Of a stretch of DNA of 64,000 nt, positions 1 to 8,085 are shown in pieces. Source of the stretch: DASZBR01 sp035943935. Lineage in GTDB: Bacteria; Pseudomonadota; Gammaproteobacteria; DASZBR01. Below the pieces are notes generated by a model. It did not search any database, was not told the origin of the DNA, and saw nothing but the letters and a program-made list of their open reading frames with translations. Made by a program: the position numbers and the translations under genes. Position 1 is the stretch's first letter; each line of letters begins with the position of its first letter. The stretch covers positions 62,001 to 126,000 of the forward strand of contig DASZBR010000019.1 of assembly GCA_035943935.1 (NCBI GenBank), read 5' to 3'.

Positions 1-571
1 CAACAGACACCGCCAATACTACAAGCCCTACGGTTTTAATCGCTTTATGTGTTAAGCCTATTTTTCTTAACGGCGTGCGATATTCAGGGTTTTTATACAG
101 ATGTACGGCTTTCTTAATTAAACCCGCCACACTTAAAACCGCGGCGAGAGATAAAATTCCCGTAAAAACAAACGGTCCTGATGCTGCAACCGACGCGAGA
201 AAACCCGCTTGGTATCCGCCCCACTTCACCGCATCAACAATGGCCAAAAACGCCATGCTGCCAACACCTAAAATAATGACAAAGGCAATTTTTGCCGGCG
301 CAGATTCTTTTTCAATTAACGTGTCGACTTCTGCAATAAGATTAATAATTTCGAAGGGGATGGAGGCAGCGGAAACAACATATTTTACCAGTGACGTAAG
401 ACCTAATCGTCCGATGGTTAAAAAACCACCAAAAATAGCCTGACCGATGGCGTAGAGCGTCGTGCGAATCGCTAAACGTTGGCGCTTTTTTTTGCCCATT
501 AACTCAATGCGCTTTTGCTTGGCCGCATCATCTAACTCAATGTCTTCTTTGTTTTCTGGCTCTTCATTCAT
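1..571 (-). CDS. Hypothetical multi-pass membrane protein (3' part outside window)
   Basis: The minus strand is open from an ATG at 571 down to base 1 with no stop, so at least 190 residues are encoded and the C-terminus lies outside the window. A good Shine-Dalgarno (AGAGGTG, about 6 bases upstream) supports this start. The N-terminus is hydrophilic and charged (about 40 residues, Glu/Asp then Lys/Arg rich). It is followed by about four hydrophobic, Gly/Ala-rich stretches (near residues 43-75, 90-115, 120-155 and 178-190), so it is probably an inner-membrane protein. I recognise no family. It could be a lineage-specific membrane protein or effector; no function is assigned. Confidence 0.6.
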   Translation of the reverse strand, partial: MNEEPENKEDIELDDAAKQKRIELMGKKKRQRLAIRTTLYAIGQAIFGGFLTIGRLGLTSLVKYVVSAASIPFEIINLIAEVDTLIEKESAPAKIAFVIILGVGSMAFLAIVDAVKWGGYQAGFLASVAASGPFVFTGILSLAAVLSVAGLIKKAVHLYKNPEYRTPLRKIGLTHKAIKTVGLVVLAVSV

Positions 572-717
572 AGGCCACCTCTTTTATGATACACATATAG
601 TATAGGTGATTATCCGTAATGTGGGAGGCTGTCCTGGCGCGGTCTATATCAAATGGTACACTCGGCTATTCTAGAGTGTTTCCGCAGTGAATTATAACGA
701 ATTTACGTCACTTCAGG

Positions 718-1299
718 TTAACTTTTCGTTAATATCAGTAATTTTTCCGTGAGAATAGCATCCAACGTGAGGTCTTTGGAGTGGGGTTCAAGCCTCTCAA
801 CCTCCTGAAACGCATACCCAACGCCAACCCTATAAGGTGTCTTCTTTAGACCATGGAGGGTCGCATCGTAATACCCCTGCCCCATGCCCAAGCGATTCCC
901 CTGCTTATCGAAGGCGGTCAGGGGGAGCAAAAGCAGTTCCAGGGCGTCCACTTCCACACACAGCCCATCCTGCGGTTCTCCAATGCCAAATTTATTTTTA
1001 ATTAATTTTGTCTCTGAATTAAATTCACAAAAAATTAATTTTTTATTTTTATTATTTTCAGCATTAATTAATTTTGGCAAAAATATTTTTTTATCGGCCT
1101 GCCAAAAATAATTAATGACATCACTTAAACTTAATTCGCCATCAAACGCTGCATAGACGCCAATATTGTTATATTTATCAATGTTTTTAAGCTTTTTTAC
1201 ATTAATTAATAATTTACGCGAAGCTTCTTCACGAAATTCTTTTGTCAACGAATTTCTTTTTTCGCGCATTGATTTTCTGAAAATATTAAATTCATTCAT
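718..1299 (-). CDS. ygfA: 5-formyltetrahydrofolate cyclo-ligase (YgfA)
   Basis: This cytoplasmic enzyme converts 5-formyltetrahydrofolate to 5,10-methenyltetrahydrofolate using ATP. The family signature GMGQGYYD is visible near residue 145, preceded by LLLPLTAFDKQGNRLG, and the ATP-binding basic N-terminus (RKSMREKRNSL) is present. The open frame extends to 1431, but the internal ATG at 1299 gives the normal N-terminus and a 193-residue product, typical for the family; an AAGGAA motif lies upstream. In enterobacteria ygfA is co-transcribed with the 6S RNA gene. Here ssrS is on the same strand but 3.7 kb upstream, with two unrelated plus-strand genes between. Confidence 0.93.
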   Translation of the reverse strand: MNEFNIFRKSMREKRNSLTKEFREEASRKLLINVKKLKNIDKYNNIGVYAAFDGELSLSDVINYFWQADKKIFLPKLINAENNKNKKLIFCEFNSETKLIKNKFGIGEPQDGLCVEVDALELLLLPLTAFDKQGNRLGMGQGYYDATLHGLKKTPYRVGVGYAFQEVERLEPHSKDLTLDAILTEKLLILTKS

Positions 1300-1313
1300 A
1301 AATAAAAAATTCC

Positions 1314-1343
1314 TTGACAGTGATGCGTTAATTTTGTTTATAT
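1314..1343 (+). promoter_or_regulatory. Predicted sigma-70 promoter of the 1402-2715 gene
   Basis: There is a perfect -35 hexamer TTGACA (1314-1319) and an AT-rich -10 region (TTTATATT, 1337-1344) at 17-19 bp. The arrangement CCTTGACA, nine variable bases, then TAATTTTGTTTA is repeated almost exactly before the paralogous gene at 2844 (TTGACA 2769-2774). Confidence 0.6.
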
Positions 1344-1401
1344 TGTAACTGAAATAATTAAATTTTTTTTCATGGATGATCACGCAGCAGGGGGATATTT
1401 T

Positions 1402-2715
1402 ATGATTGAAACAGATGCAGCAAATGTACAAGTCGCAGCAGATTTACCCATCGCCGAGCATGTTACAGTCGCTACAACTTCAAGCGAAAGACCTGTATCT
1501 CCCGTTTTCGTTAAACCTCTAAAACTTTCAAATCCAGATAATCCGCCTCCCGTTGACGCAACGAATACTAAACCGTCTGCGCCTGCGAACGAATATTTTT
1601 CGATTCACTTTCTCGGAAAAGAAACCCCAGAATTCTCTCTTTCAACCAGTAAAACGACCTTAATATATTCTCGCCCCGTTAAGCCCACTGAAGTCAGTGA
1701 AGTACTGCGTGTTTACCAGCAAGCCGTCAAACAGTATCCACAGATTTCTTCCACGAGATACCTCTATATTCCATTGGACATGCCCCATGGAAAAGATGAA
1801 AGTATCCCCAGCCTTGATTTAATTATTAGTAAAGAAGGCATTATTAGTACTGCGGCCGTAGGCAAAAAATTAAACAACACCCGTGTGGATATGGATGAAA
1901 ACGGTTCACAAATATTAAACTCTTATTACACAAAACTCCGCGATCAACTTCAAACTGCTGTACGCATTTTAGATCCGCAATCCCATACACTCTTAACCGC
2001 CGTAAAGTCTTCTTTTGGCCGAGAAGATTCCGACATTGAAGATGGCCCATTAACCAACCGAGATCTGCTTCGAGTCTCTACTTCGTCCCCATCACCCCGA
2101 ACACCTCGCGCTGCTACACCTCGACTTCCAGAAGAAACTGAGCGAGCACAAACAAAAAAATACATCCTTTTTAATAAAATCAGTGACTACAGTTTGAACA
2201 CGCTTGCCAAGAAAGGGATACTTGAATCAGTACGTAAAGTCTACGAAATCAAAAAAATTGAATTTTTAAACGCCAAAAGAAAAGGCAATCCCTATCAACC
2301 AAGGCAAGTTATCTCACTAGCATTTATTGAAGATTTTGGGAAACATCTCAAAGAACAAAAACCCTTTTTATGGAAATTACGAAGAGCATGTGGCGGAAAA
2401 TCTTCGATTGCTTACGGCGAACTTTTGCAACAATTCGAGACGATGAGAACAGAATGGTTTAAGTGGAGACTCACTAAAGAATACAAAGATGACGCAAAAC
2501 CAAAAATACTGACTAAGAAAAAAGAAGAACCCGTTTTTGATTTTTCTGAGAGAAAAAAATACGTAAATAAAAATTTATCTTTTAGAGAAAGATGGATTTA
2601 TAATTCTATATACAACAGCAAGCCAAAGCTGGAAGGCGTAAATGTTGATCACTACAAACTGGACGTCAGTCTTCACAGAATGGGAATGAGAGCGGTAGCA
2701 GCTGCAGCGGCGTAA
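1402..2715 (+). CDS. Lineage-specific repeat-domain protein, paralogue of the next gene
   Basis: Unknown 437-residue protein. The frame is open from 1372, but the ATG at 1402 has a strong Shine-Dalgarno (AGGGGG) at correct spacing, so it is preferred. Residues about 64-195 form a domain (key stretches EYFSIHFLGKE, TLIYSRPVKPTEV, RYLYIPLDMPHG, AVRILDP) found twice in the neighbouring 727-residue protein. Residues about 252-370 form a second shared module containing NPYQ, FIEDFGKHL and a Trp near EWFKWR. A Ser/Pro/Thr-rich linker separates them. There is no signal peptide or membrane span. The C-terminus ends in a run of alanines. It is predicted cytoplasmic or translocated; a secreted effector role is only an inference from the Legionellales context. 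Confidence 0.75.
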   Translation: MIETDAANVQVAADLPIAEHVTVATTSSERPVSPVFVKPLKLSNPDNPPPVDATNTKPSAPANEYFSIHFLGKETPEFSLSTSKTTLIYSRPVKPTEVSEVLRVYQQAVKQYPQISSTRYLYIPLDMPHGKDESIPSLDLIISKEGIISTAAVGKKLNNTRVDMDENGSQILNSYYTKLRDQLQTAVRILDPQSHTLLTAVKSSFGREDSDIEDGPLTNRDLLRVSTSSPSPRTPRAATPRLPEETERAQTKKYILFNKISDYSLNTLAKKGILESVRKVYEIKKIEFLNAKRKGNPYQPRQVISLAFIEDFGKHLKEQKPFLWKLRRACGGKSSIAYGELLQQFETMRTEWFKWRLTKEYKDDAKPKILTKKKEEPVFDFSERKKYVNKNLSFRERWIYNSIYNSKPKLEGVNVDHYKLDVSLHRMGMRAVAAAAA

Positions 2716-2768
2716 CATTAATAATAAAAACTAAAACAGATAATTATTTACGTTTAATTTAAATTACC

Positions 2769-2798
2769 TTGACACGAGTATACTAATTTTGTTTACAT
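2769..2798 (+). promoter_or_regulatory. Predicted sigma-70 promoter of the 2844-5027 gene
   Basis: TTGACA (2769-2774) is followed by TAATTTTGTTTACAT in the -10 area (2783-2798). It closely matches the promoter of the upstream paralogue at 1314-1344, which suggests that the promoter was duplicated together with the gene or that both are under common control. Confidence 0.6.
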
Positions 2799-2843
2799 AA
2801 CGATCCACTCAACAAAAAAACTCTCGCTCAAGGAGAAGGTATC

Positions 2844-5027
2844 ATGCAAGCGCTATTACGAAAAATTCTTCCTGCGGAAAAAAATCCACAAAATAAAGCT
2901 GCGCCTCCTGTCGTCGAAAAAACTATTACTACTATAATACCCGCGCCCACAATTCTTGTAGCTGAAGGCAATAGCCAAGACAATGAAGTATCAATATCAT
3001 CCGATCAGCAATCTTCTCAATCATCCAGTTCGACAGGCACAGAATATTCACGTAATAAAGATACCTCTCTCAACCTCACCACAACAGGTTTTGCTGGAGA
3101 AGAACAAGAAGATGACACAGCGATAGATTCATCAGGCGATCAAGAACAGATACCGGGAACTCCTATAACAGTTGCTCCCACACAAACACTCGATAGCACT
3201 CTTCCTCGACATCAAACAGAAAGAAACATCACCGAAAGTCCTGTGCGCACACATGCAAAAAGAGGTGGACCACTACTTTATGATGATGAAACAGAACGCG
3301 CGGCAGTAAGAGAAGGAAAAGAAGATGCTGAGCCAACAGTTCAATCACAACCTGTTTCACTCCTTGCTATCTATTTTGAGAAAGAAGAAAAACCAGAACT
3401 GATACAATCAGAAGAACAACCAATATTTATACAATCATCGGATCAAAAAACACTGATATATACACAAGCTACTCCTCCGGAAAATATAGCCGAGGTCATC
3501 AATACTTATCAGCGCGCTATTACAACATACCCAGATATCAAAGAAATCCGTCGAGTATATATCCCTCTCGCCATCCCGCATCAACGTCAAAATGGCGAAC
3601 CTAATCTTTTTTTATTGTTTAGCAATGAAACACTTTTCGCAAACGCTGATATTGAAATCTCGGATGAACCTCAACCACGAAAAGCGCCTGAAGACGATTC
3701 CGCAGAAAAAAAAGCTGAAAATAAACCACCCTACCAGGACCATTTTCTAAAGGCTCTGAAAATATTAAACCCAGCCATCGAGAAAATCTCGTACTCCACT
3801 AAAAACTTTCCTGATGCCCCCGCAGAGAACAAAGAACGCCAAACACATAAATATTATATTCAACGCAATGGAAAACAACCTGCTGCAGAAACTTCCTATC
3901 ATGCGGTTTACTTTGTGGGTGAAGAACAACCAGAATTTATACAATCACTCGATGGATCAACATTGATATTTACAAAAGATATTCACCCAAAAAATATAGC
4001 TGATGCGATTAAAATCTATCTACGAGCCATTGAGACCTACCCCAAAATTAGAAAGATATCTCAGATCTACATCCCTCTCGCCATACCACACGAACGCGCA
4101 AAAAAACCAAATCTTCACCTCACCATTTCCAATGGAACTTTTTTTGCAAACGCTGACATTGAATTCTCTGAAGATCCTCAACCACGCGAAGCATCTGATG
4201 CTGAAATATTTGAAGATGATGCTCCACCCATTACAAAAGACAGACCTCATGAGAAACAATTTCTAGAAGCCTTGAGGATATTAAATCCGGACATTGTCAT
4301 CAATTATTCAAGCGAAGGATCTTTTTTTGCCCCTGATACTCCCTTCACTCCTTCGCCAAATGCGCCAAGAGCATTTGTGGATTCTGACGAAGAAGTAGCC
4401 AGCACACCTCGCGCACTCAAAGTTAATGATAATCGAATCATTAAATGTGAAATCCAACGCGATGGGACTCTTCCGGGATTACTTGATGACATTAAGATAA
4501 AAGAATTTAACCAAACTAAATTAAATGAAGCACACGAAGCATACGCGAAAAAAAAGGTTGAACGACTGAGAGCACTCGGTCGCCAAAATCCCTACCAAGA
4601 ATCAATCCGAAGAGAATTCACAAAACTCAATTTCATTGTTGATCTGGATAAATATCTCCAAAAAAACAAACCTAATCCAGTCGTTCGATTTTTCGGATTT
4701 TTATTTCAAACAACGTCGTATAAAAATTATACCAATGCGTCCAACTACCTTGACGAACTTTCTCAAGAGTGGCTAGAAAAAAAGATCGCCTCGGAGAAAC
4801 AAATTTCTAGAATTGAAACCTTAGAACCTACGTATGCGTTATATAGCTCAGCTGGAATTGAAACCTATGTTCGAACAAATTTGAATCCCGACCAAAAGCA
4901 ACAATATTATTCTATTTTTTCTAACCTGCGTGTTCCAGAAGAAGTTAGAGGTAACCGGGAAAAAGCAGATCGCTTCGTCACTTATGCGCACAATTTAGGC
5001 ATCGCTCGCGTAAAAGGACATCGTTAA
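2844..5027 (+). CDS. Large lineage-specific protein with two copies of the repeat domain
   Basis: Unknown 727-residue protein. The start is supported by AAGGAG 8 bases before the ATG. Residues about 25-170 are low-complexity (Ser, Gln, Glu, Thr). The domain seen once in the previous gene occurs twice here, about residues 171-312 and 351-488; both copies carry a YIPLAIPH motif, a TLIY/TLIF strand and an ALKILNP or ALRILNP helix end. A shared C-terminal module with QNPYQ and a FIVDLDKYL motif spans about 534-660. No membrane segment or signal peptide is evident. The stop codon abuts the 3' end of the 6S RNA gene on the other strand. The function is unknown and a translocated effector is possible. 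Confidence 0.8.
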   Translation: MQALLRKILPAEKNPQNKAAPPVVEKTITTIIPAPTILVAEGNSQDNEVSISSDQQSSQSSSSTGTEYSRNKDTSLNLTTTGFAGEEQEDDTAIDSSGDQEQIPGTPITVAPTQTLDSTLPRHQTERNITESPVRTHAKRGGPLLYDDETERAAVREGKEDAEPTVQSQPVSLLAIYFEKEEKPELIQSEEQPIFIQSSDQKTLIYTQATPPENIAEVINTYQRAITTYPDIKEIRRVYIPLAIPHQRQNGEPNLFLLFSNETLFANADIEISDEPQPRKAPEDDSAEKKAENKPPYQDHFLKALKILNPAIEKISYSTKNFPDAPAENKERQTHKYYIQRNGKQPAAETSYHAVYFVGEEQPEFIQSLDGSTLIFTKDIHPKNIADAIKIYLRAIETYPKIRKISQIYIPLAIPHERAKKPNLHLTISNGTFFANADIEFSEDPQPREASDAEIFEDDAPPITKDRPHEKQFLEALRILNPDIVINYSSEGSFFAPDTPFTPSPNAPRAFVDSDEEVASTPRALKVNDNRIIKCEIQRDGTLPGLLDDIKIKEFNQTKLNEAHEAYAKKKVERLRALGRQNPYQESIRREFTKLNFIVDLDKYLQKNKPNPVVRFFGFLFQTTSYKNYTNASNYLDELSQEWLEKKIASEKQISRIETLEPTYALYSSAGIETYVRTNLNPDQKQQYYSIFSNLRVPEEVRGNREKADRFVTYAHNLGIARVKGHR

Positions 5028-5206
5028 GCGGACACTGCAAAGCAACGCGTGGTCGTTACCTTGAACCCAGAGGTCAAAGGTGGAGTCAGGCATTCCATCT
5101 TTAGGCTTCTGAGATAAACCCAGCATGCACACCAATGAACATAAACCCAACCCCCTGCTTATAGCGTATCGGTTCAAGAACGCATCGCGCCGCTTGAGTG
5201 TCCGCG
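5028..5206 (-). ncRNA. ssrS: 6S RNA
   Basis: Read on the minus strand, this interval carries the hallmark blocks of gammaproteobacterial 6S RNA in order: a GGTGTGCATGCTGGG block, GAAGCCT, CACCTTTGACC and GGGTTCAAGGTAAC, which pair as the 3'-side hairpin. The two ends, GCGGACACT (5028-5036) and AGTGTCCGC (5197-5205), are perfectly complementary and form the closing stem. The resulting length, about 179 nt, fits the family. A -10 box TATACT (5217-5212, minus) lies 6-7 bases before the predicted start. 6S RNA sequesters the sigma-70 holoenzyme in stationary phase. The spurious minus-strand frame across 4995-5360 is this gene. Confidence 0.93.
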
Positions 5207-5255
5207 GGGGTAGTATAATGTTAAAATACCGGCAATTACATCCGAGGATTAAAAA

Positions 5256-5780
5256 ATGACACTCATCGTACCTCCCGACATCAGTCGTGAACAATTTGCT
5301 GAAATCAAAGGCTATCTTTGTGGGTTTATTTGCTCGGGAACCGAAAGCGAAGGAAAACAATGGCTAGACACTCTCACCGCCAATCTCAAATCCTTCGACA
5401 GCAGCATCGCTCTACAACGTAATTTATTAATTGATCTGTATAAAGAAGTCTCCGATGAAGTTCACCAAGAACATTTGGGATTGCAAAGCACTCTCTTCGA
5501 AAAAGAACAATCACTTTCCAGTCGCGCCTATTCACTCAAAAAATGGTGTGTCGGATTTCTCGCCGGACTTCATCAAGCCGGATTCAGTTTAGAGAATTCA
5601 GATATCAATCAAAACTTTCAAGAAAAAATCGAAGAATTCGATGGTCTCGCTAATCTCGAATTACATAACATCGAAATTCGCGATGAGGACGAAGCCTCAT
5701 TCAACGAAGTCGCTCGTCACATCGAACAAGGCGTGCTCGCTATTTACCATCTTTTTCACCATGGAAAATCTAAACATTAA
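5256..5780 (+). CDS. ygfB: UPF0149 family protein YgfB
   Basis: A 174-residue protein of the YgfB/YecA family (UPF0149). Diagnostic segments are EIKGYLCGFICSG near the N-terminus, WCVGFLAGLHQAGF in the middle and the C-terminal acidic helix DEDEASFNEVARHIEQG. The family's role is poorly defined; YgfB has been linked to regulation in Pseudomonas. It starts an operon with pepP (12-bp gap) and ubiH, the order known from enterobacteria. It diverges from the 6S RNA gene. zapA, often located between ssrS and ygfB, is absent here. Confidence 0.85.
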   Translation: MTLIVPPDISREQFAEIKGYLCGFICSGTESEGKQWLDTLTANLKSFDSSIALQRNLLIDLYKEVSDEVHQEHLGLQSTLFEKEQSLSSRAYSLKKWCVGFLAGLHQAGFSLENSDINQNFQEKIEEFDGLANLELHNIEIRDEDEASFNEVARHIEQGVLAIYHLFHHGKSKH

Positions 5781-5792
5781 ATAAGGACGTCT

Positions 5793-6947
5793 ATGACCTT
5801 CGTCACTCCCGCTGAATTTAAATCCCGTCGCCAAAAATTATTTAAATACCTTGGAAATAAATCTGCCATAATAAATGGCTCAATAGAATTCATTCGCAAC
5901 GGTGATGTGCACTTCCCTTTTCGCCAAAACAGCGATTTTTATTATTTAACGGGATTTAATGAACCCAATGCCATTGCGGTATTTCATGACGGCGAATTTA
6001 TTTTATATAATCGTCCCCGCAATCCTGAACGCGAAATATGGGAAGGTCCGCGTGAAGGACAAGAAGGTGCAGTCAAAAATTATGGCGCAGATAAAGCGTA
6101 TCCTATCGATAACTTCATATCTTCTCACTTCAACGTGAAAGACTATAAAAAAACGGTAGATATCGAAGCCTTTTTGGCTGAAGAGCGCTTAATCAAATCA
6201 GCGGATGAAATAAAAACAATGCGCAAAGCCAATGAAATATCTATCAACGCGCATATTAAAACCATGCAACACGCTAAACATTCTCAACACGAATATGAAT
6301 TACAAGCGGCTTTTACCGGCGAATGTTTAAAACAAGGCAGTTTTGCGATGGCCTACCCTGCTATTGTCGGCGCAGGAAAAAATTCTTGTACATTGCATTA
6401 TTCAGCCAATAACCAAAAAATGAATTCAGACGATATTATTCTTATAGACGCCGGTTGTGAATTTGAAAATTATGCGTCTGATATTACGCGCTGTTATCCC
6501 AGCAAGGGTAAATTTAATCCTCAACAAAAAGCGGTTTACGAAATAGTCTATGAAGCACAACGCGCTGCCATAGAAAGTATTAAGCCCGGATTAATGTGGA
6601 CGGCGCCGCAAGATATTATTGTTAAAATCATGACGCAGGGTTTAATTGATTTAAAACTATTAACCGGCAACATCGACGACTTAATTCAACAAAAAGCTTA
6701 TATGCGTTATTACATGCATAGTTCAGGCCATTGGTTAGGATTGGATGTACATGATGTTGGCAAGCGCGAAAAACTCCAACCCGGCAATGCATTAACCGTC
6801 GAGCCAGGCTTATATATTCCCGAATGGAATATAGGGATTCGCATAGAAGATGATATCGTCGTTACCGAATCGGGTTATGAAAATCTGACGGAAAAACTCC
6901 CGCGCAAGTTATCTGACATTGAAAATTTGATGAGCACTCATGACTGA
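5793..6947 (+). CDS. pepP: Xaa-Pro aminopeptidase (aminopeptidase P)
   Basis: Cytoplasmic metalloprotease of the M24 pita-bread family; it removes N-terminal residues preceding proline. At 384 residues it is shorter than the E. coli enzyme (441), mainly through a reduced linker between the N-terminal and catalytic domains. The N-terminal domain has the typical FRQNSDFYYLTGFNEP. Metal ligands are visible as the Asp pair in DAGCEFENYASDITR, the His in GHWLGLDVHD, the Glu in VEPGLYIP and the Glu in RIEDD. Its 3' end overlaps ubiH by 8 bases, implying translational coupling. Confidence 0.93.
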   Translation: MTFVTPAEFKSRRQKLFKYLGNKSAIINGSIEFIRNGDVHFPFRQNSDFYYLTGFNEPNAIAVFHDGEFILYNRPRNPEREIWEGPREGQEGAVKNYGADKAYPIDNFISSHFNVKDYKKTVDIEAFLAEERLIKSADEIKTMRKANEISINAHIKTMQHAKHSQHEYELQAAFTGECLKQGSFAMAYPAIVGAGKNSCTLHYSANNQKMNSDDIILIDAGCEFENYASDITRCYPSKGKFNPQQKAVYEIVYEAQRAAIESIKPGLMWTAPQDIIVKIMTQGLIDLKLLTGNIDDLIQQKAYMRYYMHSSGHWLGLDVHDVGKREKLQPGNALTVEPGLYIPEWNIGIRIEDDIVVTESGYENLTEKLPRKLSDIENLMSTHD

Positions 6948-8082
6948 TTTTGATATCGCCATTATTGGCGGCGGATTAGTCGGAACAACGCTTGCGATTA
7001 AATTAAAAAATTCTGGATTTAAAATTTGTCTTGTCGAAGCGTTTGATCCCCCACAACACCAACAAGCCACAGAAGACATGCGATCCATTGCGTTAAATTA
7101 CCAAAGCCGAGAAATATTCAAAAAACTGGGTATTTGGGATGAAATTGAATCTCTCTCCACACCCATCAAAAAAATTCATGTATCAGAAAAAGGTGCTTTT
7201 GGGCATACGCTATTAGATGCGGAAGAGTTGGATGTCGATTCTTTTGGTTCGGTCATTCCCATTGTTTATTTATATACTCTTTTACAAAAAAAATTAAGTG
7301 AGTGTAATAATGTTGAGTTGTTGCGCCCTGCTAAACTATCCAGTCTTTCTCAACATCCTGATCACTGGGAATTAGAAATCAATCAAAAAAAAGTTGCCAC
7401 AAAATTTCTGATCGCCGCTGATGGTGACAAGTCTTTTATACGAGAATTTTTAAAATTACCGACTGAAAAAACGGATTTTCATCAGACTGCACTAGTGTCT
7501 ACTTTATTAGCTTCAAAAGACCATAATAATACAGCCTATGAAAGATTTACGAAATTAGGTGTATTAGCTTTATTGCCGCTACAAAATAATAGAGTAGCGT
7601 GTATATGGACCTGTGATAACCATAATATGGAAAACATCAAAAATAATTTTGTAGAGATTACGCAAGAATACATTGGCCATCGATTAGGTAAGTTGTCTCA
7701 GCCGGGAAATATTCAGACTTATCCTATTTATGAAATTTCAGCCAAAATCCAAACCTTGCCAAGATTTATTTTATTAGGCAATTCTGCGCATGTGTTACAT
7801 CCAGTGGCGGCCCAAGGATTTAATTTAAGTTTGCGTGATGCGGATGGTTTAGCAGATATTTTATTGAAGTCCAAAGATTTAGCGGATGCTAATATTCAAG
7901 CAAATTATATAAACTTAAGAAAATCAGATCAGGATAATACCAGCAAGATGACCAACATGATTATTAAAGTCTTTAAACCTCAACAATTCCCGCTGCCCTG
8001 CTTAAGGGGCACGGGATTATTTGTATTTAATTTAATGACGCCCTTGAAAAATAAATTCTGCGAACGCGCGATGGGACTGTAA
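6940..8082 (+). CDS. ubiH: Ubiquinone biosynthesis FAD-dependent hydroxylase UbiH
   Basis: A 380-residue flavoprotein monooxygenase of the UbiH/UbiI/Coq6 family, which hydroxylates the ring during ubiquinone synthesis. The N-terminal FAD fold carries IIGGGLVGTTLAIKL, with an acidic residue after the second strand (LVEAF). The middle motif AADGDKSFIREFL and the C-terminal FAD motif GNSAHVLHPVAAQGFNLSLRD are clear. The GN-AH-LHP form matches UbiH better than the GDAAH form of relatives. The position after pepP supports ubiH rather than ubiI. Translation probably couples to pepP through the 8-base overlap. Confidence 0.9.
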   Translation: MTDFDIAIIGGGLVGTTLAIKLKNSGFKICLVEAFDPPQHQQATEDMRSIALNYQSREIFKKLGIWDEIESLSTPIKKIHVSEKGAFGHTLLDAEELDVDSFGSVIPIVYLYTLLQKKLSECNNVELLRPAKLSSLSQHPDHWELEINQKKVATKFLIAADGDKSFIREFLKLPTEKTDFHQTALVSTLLASKDHNNTAYERFTKLGVLALLPLQNNRVACIWTCDNHNMENIKNNFVEITQEYIGHRLGKLSQPGNIQTYPIYEISAKIQTLPRFILLGNSAHVLHPVAAQGFNLSLRDADGLADILLKSKDLADANIQANYINLRKSDQDNTSKMTNMIIKVFKPQQFPLPCLRGTGLFVFNLMTPLKNKFCERAMGL

Positions 8083-8085
8083 GAA

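Noticed and set aside
75..443. Plus-strand frame of 122 codons
   Set aside because: Shadow of the minus-strand membrane protein gene, which has a good ribosome binding site and continuous coding potential to the edge.
1372..1401. Earlier ATG for the first repeat protein
   Set aside because: It lacks a ribosome binding site, whereas AGGGGG is correctly placed before ATG 1402.
2844..5027. Duplicated segments considered as a CRISPR-like or satellite repeat
   Set aside because: The similarity is at protein level with a period of about 180 codons and many substitutions; it is a domain duplication.
4995..5360. Minus-strand frame of 121 codons
   Set aside because: It covers the 6S RNA gene and promoter; conserved RNA blocks explain the sequence and the peptide has no protein features.
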